Assembly: GCA_016932715.1 (NCBI GenBank)
Contig: JAFGCG010000081.1
Span: forward strand, 1-46,253
From: Anaerolineales bacterium
Lineage (GTDB): Bacteria > Chloroflexota > Anaerolineae > Anaerolineales > Villigracilaceae
DNA: 46,253 bases
Direction of reading: 5' to 3'
Each line of letters opens with the position of its first letter. The first letter of the stretch is position 1. The translations under genes and the position numbers were made by a program. Below the pieces are notes generated by a model. It was not told where the DNA came from, searched no databases, and worked only from the letters and a program-made list of their open reading frames with translations. This document shows positions 33,967 to 41,546 of the stretch, piece by piece.

Positions 33967-34024
33967 ACTGCCGTCTCATGTAGAGTGGGACTATGGTCAG
34001 GGGCTCGCGTCACAGTTGGCGTGA

Positions 34025-34030
34025 TATACT
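34025..34030 (+). promoter_or_regulatory. -10 box upstream of the sensor kinase gene
   Basis: TATACT at 34025-34030 lies 18 bases before the ATG at 34049, with a strong AGGAGGAG between. No convincing -35 is present. Confidence 0.4.
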
Positions 34031-34048
34031 CCTGAGCAGGAGGAGCAC

Positions 34049-36151
34049 ATGAAATTCGAACCCATTCGCCAGATCTTTCGGCCTCTGTTTGGGTTGGAAC
34101 GCCATGAAACAACTGCCAGATTCCTCTACACAATTCTGATCAGCGCGCTGATCATCGATCTTGGGGTGGTTGTCTTTCGCTTGCTCGAGGGGGCGACATT
34201 ATTTAATGTGGGATTGGAAGTGCCGATTGGCTTACTGATCCTGGTGGTTATGTTGCTGCTGATGGTGAAGCGCGGCTATGTAAACCTGGCAGCCGTGATC
34301 CTTGTCCTGGTGGGATGGATGGGTATTACGTATCAGGCGTGGCGGGCAGACGGGGTCTATGACACGACGATCTATGTGTACATTCTCATTGTTTTTATTG
34401 CGGCGCTGCTCACCAACTGGCAGATTTCCATTATCTTTTCTATTTTAAGCATTGCAGCGATTTGGTTTTTTGCCATCACCGAAATGAGAGGCTTGCGGGA
34501 GCTTAACCTTAATTCGCCGCTGAACGTAGCTCGGGATCTGACGGCGATATTCACCGCTCTGTTTTTACTCATTTATCTTGTGATCGGCGCCATCAGTCGT
34601 TCGCTGGAGGCTGTTCGTGAAGGGGAACGAAAATATCGTAACTTCGTCGAGCAGAGCATGGAGGGCATTTGGTTTTTAACCTTTGATCCACCCATCCCAA
34701 CCAGCCTGCCGGCTGAAGAGCAGGTGGAATTGATCTACAAACGTGGTTACATCTCTGAATGCAATGACACCCTGGCGCACATGTATGGCTACAATTCCAG
34801 CGCGGAGCTTCTCGGGACGTACGTACTGGCTTTGACAGTGGATGGGGAATTGAGCGAACTCAACCGCCAGTCGGCACTGACACTGGTAAAGGAAGGATAT
34901 CGCTCTGCCAGCTGTGAGACGGAGGAACGAACTCGGGATGGAAGAATAGTCTATTTTTTGAACAGCGCAGTAGGTGTCGTTCAGGACGGTTCTCTCGTTG
35001 GTTTGTGGGGAACCCAGCTGGATATCACCGCGCTTAAGAACACGGAAGATGCCTTGCGTCGCAGCGAAGCGCGCACGCGTGCCCTGCTGGATGCCGTCCC
35101 GGATTTGATCTTCGAACTCGACCGGGATAGCACGATCCTTCAATACATATCTTCCACCGCAACTGATGTACCCGAGCCTCTCCTGCCACCCGAACAGTTT
35201 CTGGGGAAATCCCTCAGAGAGGTCGTCCCCTCCATTGCAGATCAGACTCTCGTTGCGATCGAGCGGGTGCTCGAATCGGGCCAGGTCTATGCATTCGAAT
35301 ATCCGCTCCTGCAGGGAAACGAAAACAAGATCTTCGAAGCGCGCATCACTTATCTTAGCCCCAGTACAGTGTTAGCCATCGTCCGTGATGTATCTCTCCA
35401 AAAATGGATTCAGCGCGAGCATGAAAATCTGATCCGGGAGCTCGAGCGGAAGAACGCCGAGCTGGAGCGTTTTACTTACACAGTTTCCCACGATTTGAAA
35501 TCGCCGCTGATCACGATCAAGGGTTTCCTCGGTTTCCTGCGTGAAGATGCAAAGGCGGGTAATCTCAAACGCCTGGACAACGATATCCAGCGAATTGGCG
35601 ACGCAGCCGATAAGATGCAGCGGCTCTTGAACGACCTGCTCGAGCTTTCGCGCATCGGCCGCCTGGTGAATGAACCGCAGTCCATCGATTTCAATGCCAT
35701 GGTTTCCGAAGTGCTGGAACTTCTGCATGGACGGCTTCATGACGGGGACATCCGCGTCAGCGTCGCCGGGGATCTTCCCTATGTCTATGGTGATCGTCCG
35801 CGCTTGTTCGAAGTCCTGCAAAATCTGATTGACAACGCGGCCAAGTTCATGGGCGATCAGCCTCATCCCTCCATCGAGATTGGTCAGGAGGGTACGACCG
35901 GTGATGGAATGCCAATTTTCTTTGTCCGGGATAATGGGATTGGGATCGACCCGAAGTTCAAAGACCGTATCTTCGGCTTGTTCGATAAGCTCGATCCCCG
36001 CACGGATGGTACCGGGATCGGGCTTGCGCTGGCAAAGCGGATTATCGAGATCCATGGCGGCAGGATTTGGGTGGAATCGGAACCCGGAAGAGGAGCAACC
36101 TTTTATTTCACACTTCCACAGGCTGACCCTTCAGACTTGAATGCAGGATAA
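34049..36151 (+). CDS. Orphan sensor histidine kinase with membrane domain and PAS domains
   Basis: 700 residues. The first 190 or so include six hydrophobic segments (sensory membrane domain). Two PAS-like domains follow: about 195-335 (KYRNFVEQSMEGIWFLTFD) and 345-455 (LLDAVPDLIFELDRDS). The HisKA box is FTYTVSHDLKSPLITIKGF with phosphorylatable His481. The ATPase domain has QNLIDNAAKF, DNGIGID and GTGIGLALAKRI. No response regulator gene lies nearby, so its partner is unknown. AGGAGGAG precedes the ATG. Confidence 0.92.
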   Translation: MKFEPIRQIFRPLFGLERHETTARFLYTILISALIIDLGVVVFRLLEGATLFNVGLEVPIGLLILVVMLLLMVKRGYVNLAAVILVLVGWMGITYQAWRADGVYDTTIYVYILIVFIAALLTNWQISIIFSILSIAAIWFFAITEMRGLRELNLNSPLNVARDLTAIFTALFLLIYLVIGAISRSLEAVREGERKYRNFVEQSMEGIWFLTFDPPIPTSLPAEEQVELIYKRGYISECNDTLAHMYGYNSSAELLGTYVLALTVDGELSELNRQSALTLVKEGYRSASCETEERTRDGRIVYFLNSAVGVVQDGSLVGLWGTQLDITALKNTEDALRRSEARTRALLDAVPDLIFELDRDSTILQYISSTATDVPEPLLPPEQFLGKSLREVVPSIADQTLVAIERVLESGQVYAFEYPLLQGNENKIFEARITYLSPSTVLAIVRDVSLQKWIQREHENLIRELERKNAELERFTYTVSHDLKSPLITIKGFLGFLREDAKAGNLKRLDNDIQRIGDAADKMQRLLNDLLELSRIGRLVNEPQSIDFNAMVSEVLELLHGRLHDGDIRVSVAGDLPYVYGDRPRLFEVLQNLIDNAAKFMGDQPHPSIEIGQEGTTGDGMPIFFVRDNGIGIDPKFKDRIFGLFDKLDPRTDGTGIGLALAKRIIEIHGGRIWVESEPGRGATFYFTLPQADPSDLNAG

Positions 36152-36203
36152 ATCCCCGGCACGCCACTGACAAATATCGAACGCCGATCGCGCCTATTTT
36201 GGA

Positions 36204-36209
36204 TATAAT
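36204..36209 (+). promoter_or_regulatory. -10 box upstream of the first UbiA gene
   Basis: A perfect TATAAT at 36204-36209 is followed by AAGGAG (36226-36231) and ATG 36243. The -35 region does not match well. Confidence 0.45.
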
Positions 36210-36242
36210 TTATCTAAACTGTAAGAAGGAGTTATAGCTACC

Positions 36243-37274
36243 ATGAATTTTGCAATGTGGCGCAAGGCGCTCAATGTCATTCCCGAAGTCTCCAAATCTG
36301 AATGGGATCAGCTGGACGTGATCTCGAAATGGCTGATCTCGACCCGCGCGGCGGTCCTGATCATGACGTTCATCTCGGCGGCTCTCGCGGGACTTTTTGC
36401 CTGGCGCGACAACTCGTTCAGTTTCCTGCCCTGGCTGGCGCTCACGCTCGGCCTGATCCTGGCTCACGCCTCGAACAACATCTTCAACGATTACACCGAC
36501 TTCGTGCGCGGCGTGGACAAGGATAACTACTTCCGCACGATCTACGGCGCCCAGCCGATCGCCAGCGGGTTGATGACCTCGCGCCAGCATCTGACGTATT
36601 TCGCAGTGACCGGTTTGCTGGCGCTCGCCGCGGGACTTTACCTGGTTTTTATCAACGCCAGCGACCCGGTGATCTGGATGCTGCTTGGCGCCGGCGCCTT
36701 TTTTGTCCTGTTTTATACCTGGCCGCTCAAGTACATCGCCCTGGGCGAGATCGCCGTTCTCCTGGTGTGGGGACCGCTGATGATCGGCGGCGGTTACTAT
36801 GTGCTGGCTCATCAGTGGAACTGGAATGTGGTCATGGCAAGTCTTCCGTATGTCCTGGGTGTCACGACTGTCATCTTCGGCAAGCACATCGACAAATTCA
36901 AAATCGACAGGCAGAAAAGGATTTTTACCCTGCCGGTGGTCATCGGTGAGAAAGCCGCTCGGTACAGCGTTTTAACCATGATGGTGCTGCCCTATCTTTT
37001 AACCTTCTATTTGATCGGGACGAAATTCTTCACACCCGTGATGTTGATCGTGCTGTTCGCGCTTCCAACGCTCAAACAGGTTTATCCGGCTTTCCTCCAG
37101 CCCAAGCCTGAAACACGCCCCGAAGACTTTCCGGATGGCCAGGGAGGCTGGCCCCTGTACTTCGCACCCATGGCGTTCTGGAATAACCGCTCGTTTGGCT
37201 CGTTGTTCATGTTTGGACTTCTTATCGATGTCGTCCTGCGGCTTTTGCCGTTTACACAAAACTTCTGGCGGTAA
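36243..37274 (+). CDS. UbiA-family prenyltransferase, copy 1
   Basis: 343 residues with about eight or nine membrane helices. The first Asp-rich motif is NNIFNDYTDFVRGVD (NDxxDxxxD) around residues 79-93, and a second (KHIDKFKID) lies near 217-225. These bind Mg-prenyl diphosphate. Family members attach a polyprenyl tail to quinone, heme or chlorophyll precursors; a menaquinone (MenA-like) role is possible but not proven. The N-terminus FAMWRKALNVI is shared with copy 2 at 37453. Confidence 0.88.
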   Translation: MNFAMWRKALNVIPEVSKSEWDQLDVISKWLISTRAAVLIMTFISAALAGLFAWRDNSFSFLPWLALTLGLILAHASNNIFNDYTDFVRGVDKDNYFRTIYGAQPIASGLMTSRQHLTYFAVTGLLALAAGLYLVFINASDPVIWMLLGAGAFFVLFYTWPLKYIALGEIAVLLVWGPLMIGGGYYVLAHQWNWNVVMASLPYVLGVTTVIFGKHIDKFKIDRQKRIFTLPVVIGEKAARYSVLTMMVLPYLLTFYLIGTKFFTPVMLIVLFALPTLKQVYPAFLQPKPETRPEDFPDGQGGWPLYFAPMAFWNNRSFGSLFMFGLLIDVVLRLLPFTQNFWR

Positions 37275-37382
37275 TCGACGCGGGGCGAGGGGCAGGGGTG
37301 AGGGCAGGGCAGGATTCTTCCTGCTCTGTTTGTTTGCTAGTGCTTATCTGGACCGATTGTATCCGATTTCACAAATTGGTAG

Positions 37383-37388
37383 TATAAT
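37383..37388 (+). promoter_or_regulatory. -10 box upstream of the second UbiA gene
   Basis: TATAAT at 37383-37388, 64 bases before the ATG at 37453, with AAAGGAGAG as ribosome-binding site. The 178-base gap has nothing else recognisable besides a G-rich stretch just after the first copy. Confidence 0.45.
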
Positions 37389-37452
37389 TTTGAGGGAGAG
37401 TCTATCACGGCGATACAGCCGCTAAATTATCATCAACTTAAAGGAGAGAGAA

Positions 37453-38520
37453 ATGCACATCAATTTTGCAATGTGGCGTAAAGCCTCATGGCAGCTCATT
37501 AAAATGGATGACAAGAAAGAGTGGGACTCGCTCGATGTCGTTTCCAAATGGTTGATTGCCACCCGCTCGGCTGTCACACTGGTCACAGTGTATTCCTGTG
37601 TCATCGCCGGGCTGCTCGCCTGGCGCGACGGTAATTTTTCCTGGATCCCCTTCCTTATTCTCACCCTCGGTCTCTTCATTGCCCACGGTACGAACAACAT
37701 CCTGAATGACTATACCGATTTCTCACGCGGCCTGGATACGGACAACTACTTCCGCGCGCAGTACGGGGTCCATCCGCTCGTACAGGGCTTCTTCACGAAA
37801 CCACAGCAGATCAGGTGGTTCCTCGTCAGCGGGACGCTGGCGACGCTGGCAGGCATCTACGCTTTGTTCGCCACGAACTTTCATCCGGTGGTGATCGGCT
37901 TGTTTGCGTTTGGCGCGGTCACGCTGCTCGCCTATACCTATCCGTTCAAATACTGGGGACTCGGCGAACTGGCGATCTTCCTGATCTGGGGACCCATTCT
38001 GGTGGGCGGCGTCTATCTTGTCATGGCGTTGATCAAAGGCGGTGATCTCAGTAACATCTGGAATGTGGTGCTGGCGGGCGTTCCGTATGGCTTGGGCGTC
38101 GCCAGTATCAACATCGGCAAACACATCGACAAACTCGATGACGACAAGAAGAGGGGCGTTGGTACCTTCCCGGTACGCGTGGGCGAAGCCTTTGCCCGCC
38201 GCGTGGATCAGGTTGCTTTGATCCTCATTTACGCGGTGATTGCTTACCTGGTTTTTGTGCCGCGCTATTTCACGCCCGTGATGCTGATCGTTTTCCTGGC
38301 GTTCAAGGATGCGTTGACTGCGATCAAATGGCTCAATAAGCCGCGCCCCGCGGGACCACCGGAAGGGTATCCCGCCTGGCCCACATGGTTCTCTGCGATC
38401 TGCTTCGTTCACAATCGCCAGTTCGGCGGCTGGTTGATCCTAGGCTTGATCGTGGATACGCTTCTGCATGTCATCCCATTCACGGCGGATTTGATCGCGC
38501 GTTACTGGCCACCCATGTAA
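37453..38520 (+). CDS. UbiA-family prenyltransferase, copy 2
   Basis: 355 residues, a tandem paralogue of copy 1: FAMWRKASWQLIK, TNNILNDYTDFSRGLDTDNYF and GKHIDKLDDDKKRG correspond to the same places. Both Asp-rich motifs are present. It has its own promoter candidate, and the two differ considerably in sequence, so it is an old duplication, not a recent one. Two enzymes may act on different aromatic acceptors or tails. Confidence 0.88.
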   Translation: MHINFAMWRKASWQLIKMDDKKEWDSLDVVSKWLIATRSAVTLVTVYSCVIAGLLAWRDGNFSWIPFLILTLGLFIAHGTNNILNDYTDFSRGLDTDNYFRAQYGVHPLVQGFFTKPQQIRWFLVSGTLATLAGIYALFATNFHPVVIGLFAFGAVTLLAYTYPFKYWGLGELAIFLIWGPILVGGVYLVMALIKGGDLSNIWNVVLAGVPYGLGVASINIGKHIDKLDDDKKRGVGTFPVRVGEAFARRVDQVALILIYAVIAYLVFVPRYFTPVMLIVFLAFKDALTAIKWLNKPRPAGPPEGYPAWPTWFSAICFVHNRQFGGWLILGLIVDTLLHVIPFTADLIARYWPPM

Positions 38521-38541
38521 GGGTGACCGTAAAGGTCACCC
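38521..38541. repeat. Short hairpin repeat between convergent genes
   Basis: GGGTGACC (38521-38528), GTAAA, GGTCACCC (38534-38541). An exact 8-bp stem fills the whole gap between two stop codons. It may act as a bidirectional terminator, but no T-run follows. Confidence 0.6.
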
Positions 38542-39372
38542 CTACAATACGTCAATATCCTTGATTTCCAACCAGGCGGGTTCGGGGTTCTCCAGGACTC
38601 CGAACCCGATTTTTCCTTCGGGGGTGAATGCCGCATATTGATTGTCGATCCAGATGATGAGTCCCAGCGGTGGATTCGGGCTCACGGGCGACTCCAGCAC
38701 CTGAACGTTATCCACCTTGAACGAGACGCGGGTCGCGCGCCACTCGAGGCTGTATCTGTGCCATTGGGTAACGTCCACGCTGAGGCCGGTCCCGTCCTCG
38801 CTGATGACTCTTCCCATCAGTCGCCGCGTTGCCCGGCGAGAAAAGGGCAGCGCCACCCCCGCGAGGATCAGCAGCGGATGAAACCTTGGAGCGCGAAATA
38901 CCTGCGCAAGGAATCCGTTTGCTACCTCGCGCTGAGCGGAGGGCGTAGCCCGTAGTCGAAGCGCGCTTTGCGACGAGCGCTTCGTCTCCACTTCGTTCCG
39001 CTCAGCGGGAGGATCTTTGAACGACAAATAATTCTCCTGCGAGGCGCCGAAGAACCAGGCGGCATTCGGCAGCGCAGGCAGCCGGAATGGATTCCCTCCA
39101 AACCCAAGCGACAATCCAAACGGATCGTTCCACAGCCCGAATCCCCACGTCCCGGGGAGGGAGTCGCTCGAGGTCCGCGCGGACAGGCTCAGGCGTAGAG
39201 GCGCCCGTACAGGGAATCGGCTCCTCGGAGTCTGCGCATAGTCATAAACCTGGGCAAGCCGGTATTTGTCCGCTGCTCCTGCGGGAATTGATAAACGATA
39301 CGCATCGCCGCGTGAAATTTCTTCCACGCGTGCGCCGGGCGTGTGCTGTGGAATTAACTTCGTGTAAGCCAT
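38542..39372 (-). CDS. Concanavalin-like (glycoside hydrolase 16/laminin-type) protein with a repeat insertion
   Basis: 276 residues from ATG 39372 (AGGAAG upstream). Segments GTWGFGLWNDPFG, WHRYSLEWRATRVSFKVDNV and GLIIWIDNQYAAF suggest a jelly-roll lectin or glycosidase fold of the concanavalin superfamily; I see no clear GH16 catalytic ExDxxE, so catalysis is doubtful. About residues 122-147 (AERNEVETKRSSQSALRLR and the following residues) are encoded by an in-frame 78-bp repeat element. The upstream ORF overlaps its start. Confidence 0.65.
   Translation of the reverse strand: MAYTKLIPQHTPGARVEEISRGDAYRLSIPAGAADKYRLAQVYDYAQTPRSRFPVRAPLRLSLSARTSSDSLPGTWGFGLWNDPFGLSLGFGGNPFRLPALPNAAWFFGASQENYLSFKDPPAERNEVETKRSSQSALRLRATPSAQREVANGFLAQVFRAPRFHPLLILAGVALPFSRRATRRLMGRVISEDGTGLSVDVTQWHRYSLEWRATRVSFKVDNVQVLESPVSPNPPLGLIIWIDNQYAAFTPEGKIGFGVLENPEPAWLEIKDIDVL
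38930..39007. repeat. 78-bp in-frame repeat element inside the concanavalin-like gene
   Basis: The element has terminal inverted repeats CGCTGAGCGGA (38930-38940) and TCCGCTCAGCG (38997-39007). Inner parts carry GTAGTCGAAGCG and CGCTTCGTCTCCACTTCG, so it is two CTGAGC...GAAGC-type units in opposite orientation. 78 is divisible by 3, so the reading frame is kept. Confidence 0.75.
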
Positions 39373-39512
39373 TTTCTTCCTAACGTGAATAAGCCAATGA
39401 CAATCCAAACGGCATTGAGACCTGTCGTGGCGTAGGCTTCCAGGGCATACGCAACGAGATACAAAATCGAACCTGTCCAGCCGAGGATGTCAATGATAAT
39501 TTTTGAATACAT
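39354..39512 (-). CDS. Small membrane protein, possibly a shortened CBU_0592-like protein
   Basis: 52 residues from ATG 39512 to TAA at 39356-39354. IIIDILGWTGSILYLVAYAL followed by LNAVWIVIGLFTLGRKW gives two helices. In the CBU_0592 family these correspond to the first and last helices, and the middle ones seem missing. It could be an intact small protein or a deleted relic. It overlaps the start of the gene at 39372. AAGG precedes the ATG. Confidence 0.5.
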   Translation of the reverse strand: MYSKIIIDILGWTGSILYLVAYALEAYATTGLNAVWIVIGLFTLGRKWLTRS

Positions 39513-39595
39513 AATGCCTTATCACTTGTTGAATTTAAGCGCTTGCATTATGGCATGATTTGGGACTTTTGTAAAACAAATCTTACAATTGCGGG

Positions 39596-39601
39596 TAAAA
39601 T
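39596..39601 (+). promoter_or_regulatory. -10 box of a near-leaderless mtnA promoter
   Basis: TAAAAT ends 7 bases before the mtnA ATG at 39609, with no Shine-Dalgarno between. Confidence 0.45.
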
Positions 39602-39608
39602 TCTTTTC

Positions 39609-40655
39609 ATGCGAACCGTATTTTGGGAAGATAACCAACTCAAGATGATCGACCAGCGCATTTTGCCCGGTCGTTTCGAGGTCGTGTCGTTTCAGGATCA
39701 CGCCTCGGTGGCGCGGGCGATCAAGGACATGGTGGTGCGCGGGGCCCCGGCAATTGGCGCGGCGGCAGCGTTTGGGATGGCGCTGGCGGGATATGCCTCG
39801 GCGGCAACCTCGAGCCGCGAGCTGCTCGACGATTTACAAGCTGCCTCAGATACGCTGAAAGCCGCACGCCCGACCGCGGTGAATCTGGCCTGGGCAGTCG
39901 ATAAGGTGCTGTGGGTGGCGGAAAAACTAAAGGATGAAAGAAAACCTGATGAATTACGCCGCCTGGTCCTGAGCGCTGCCCAGCGCATCGCGGATGAAGA
40001 CGTGGAGATCAACAAACGGATGGCAGAATACGGCGCCCTCTTGATCAACGATGGTGACACGATCATCCATCACTGCAACACAGGGGCATTGGCAACCGTC
40101 GATTGGGGGACGGCCTTGGGCGTGATCCGCACGGCGCACCAGCAGGGCAAACGCATCCATGTGCTGGTGGATGAAACCCGCCCGCGGCTGCAGGGCGCGC
40201 GTCTCACTGCCTGGGAGCTCGAGCAGTACGGCATTCCCTACGAGATCATCAGCGACAACATGGCGGGCTATTTCCTCCGGTCCGGAAAGGCGCAGAAAGT
40301 CCTCTTTGGGGCGGACCGGGTCGCGGCGAACGGCGATGTCGCCAACAAGATCGGGACGTACATGCTGGCGTTAGCCGCCCATGACAACGGCGTGCCAGCC
40401 TATTCTGTTGTGCCCACCTCGACGATCGACCTCTCGCTCGCGCATGGCGGCTTGATCCCGATCGAGGAACGCGACCCGGAAGAGGTGCTCGGTATTCAAT
40501 TCCAGGGGGAGCGTGTCGCGCCGGTCGAGGCGGAAGCCCGCAATATCGCCTTCGATGTCACGCCGAACCGTTTGATCACCGGGATCGTGACGGAGAACGG
40601 CGTCGTCTATCCTCCCTTTGAGGTCAATTTGAAGAAGACGGTGTTAGGCGAGTAA
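39609..40655 (+). CDS. mtnA: S-methyl-5-thioribose-1-phosphate isomerase
   Basis: 348 residues. MtnA isomerises 5-methylthioribose-1-phosphate to 5-methylthioribulose-1-phosphate in methionine salvage. RGAPAIGAAAAFGMALA, the catalytic Cys156 in HHCNTGALAT and Asp236 in FGADRVAANGD are present, and the C-terminal FDVTPNRLITGIVTENG is typical. The eIF2B-alpha-like relatives lack this combination. ATG 39609 is chosen; upstream in-frame residues from 39543 span the promoter. The M50 gene follows 5 bases later. Confidence 0.93.
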   Translation: MRTVFWEDNQLKMIDQRILPGRFEVVSFQDHASVARAIKDMVVRGAPAIGAAAAFGMALAGYASAATSSRELLDDLQAASDTLKAARPTAVNLAWAVDKVLWVAEKLKDERKPDELRRLVLSAAQRIADEDVEINKRMAEYGALLINDGDTIIHHCNTGALATVDWGTALGVIRTAHQQGKRIHVLVDETRPRLQGARLTAWELEQYGIPYEIISDNMAGYFLRSGKAQKVLFGADRVAANGDVANKIGTYMLALAAHDNGVPAYSVVPTSTIDLSLAHGGLIPIEERDPEEVLGIQFQGERVAPVEAEARNIAFDVTPNRLITGIVTENGVVYPPFEVNLKKTVLGE

Positions 40656-40660
40656 AAATT

Positions 40661-41407
40661 ATGTTTTTCCAACAGCTTCCACCCACACGTTATGATCTTC
40701 GATTTTCCATCGCAGGGACGCCGATCCGTGTTCATCCATCGTTCTGGTTGATCGCCATTGTCTTCGGAGTATCCGGCGATATTCTGCTGCTTCCCATCTG
40801 GGTGCTGGTCGTTTTTGTTGCCATCCTTATTCATGAGTGGGGGCATGCGCTGGCGTTCCGCCGCCATGGTCAGCGCTCGGAAATTTTGCTCTACATGATG
40901 GGCGGCTTGACCATCCCGGAACCTGTTTACTGGGGCAGCGGAGTGGGAAACGCCTCACTCACTGCCAACCAACATATTTTTATCTCGCTCGCCGGACCCG
41001 GCGCGGGATTTCTGCTCGCAGCGCTGGTCTGGGGAGGGGTCCTGCTGGCGGGCGGCTCTGTCAGTATCATCATGTTGCTGGGGTTTATCCCTTTGCCCTG
41101 GGACGTCCTGATGCCATTCGGCGGCCGCCTCCTGGCTGCTTTTGTAACAATGCTGCTTTCGGTCAGTATCTTTTGGGGGCTGATCAACCTCATGCCGGTC
41201 TATCCGCTGGATGGCGGCAGCGTAGCGCGGAACATATTCGTTCAGGCTGATCCAATCGATGGGGTACGCAAGTCGCTCTGGCTTTCCGTCATCGCCGGTG
41301 GGGTCGTCGCGCTCGTGGGTCTGATTTTCTTTCGCAGTATTTTTATAGCGTTTCTGTTCGCCCTGCTGGCATACCAGAGCTATCAAGCCTTGCAGCATCG
41401 CTTTTGA
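40661..41407 (+). CDS. Site-2 protease-like M50 peptidase
   Basis: 248 residues, six or so membrane helices. The zinc motif HEWGH (His58, Glu59, His62) and the second motif NLMPVYPLDGG, whose Asp is the third ligand, are present. M50 proteases cut membrane proteins within the bilayer, often to release anti-sigma factors or process signals; the substrate here is unknown. No PDZ domain is visible, as in the minimal subgroup. It follows mtnA by 5 bases and is probably co-transcribed. Confidence 0.88.
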   Translation: MFFQQLPPTRYDLRFSIAGTPIRVHPSFWLIAIVFGVSGDILLLPIWVLVVFVAILIHEWGHALAFRRHGQRSEILLYMMGGLTIPEPVYWGSGVGNASLTANQHIFISLAGPGAGFLLAALVWGGVLLAGGSVSIIMLLGFIPLPWDVLMPFGGRLLAAFVTMLLSVSIFWGLINLMPVYPLDGGSVARNIFVQADPIDGVRKSLWLSVIAGGVVALVGLIFFRSIFIAFLFALLAYQSYQALQHRF

Positions 41408-41423
41408 GGACAGCTTCATTTTC

Positions 41424-41452
41424 TAGACAATCCCGTTATGACATGATAAACT
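41424..41452 (+). promoter_or_regulatory. Promoter of adoK
   Basis: TAGACA (41424-41429), a 17-base spacer and TAAACT (41447-41452) preceded by TGA, an extended -10. It would yield a leader of about 88 bases before the adoK ATG. Confidence 0.5.
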
Positions 41453-41467
41453 TTTGCCGCTGAAATT

Positions 41468-41531
41468 GGCGTGGCGATTCACCGCCACGCCTTTTCCTGC
41501 GGATACCACTCGAACGCCGGGGACGGCGTTC
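41468..41531 (+). promoter_or_regulatory. adoK leader with two hairpins, first terminator-like
   Basis: GGCGTGGCG (41468-41476) pairs exactly with CGCCACGCC (41483-41491), followed by TTTT. GAACGCC (41512-41518) pairs with GGCGTTC (41525-41531), just before GAGGAATA and ATG 41547. The first could end the M50 transcript or attenuate adoK. Confidence 0.5.
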
Positions 41532-41546
41532 AGAGCATGAGGAATA

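Noticed and set aside
36210..36887. Minus-strand frame across the first UbiA gene
   Set aside because: It is the mirror frame of a certain membrane enzyme; no domain found.
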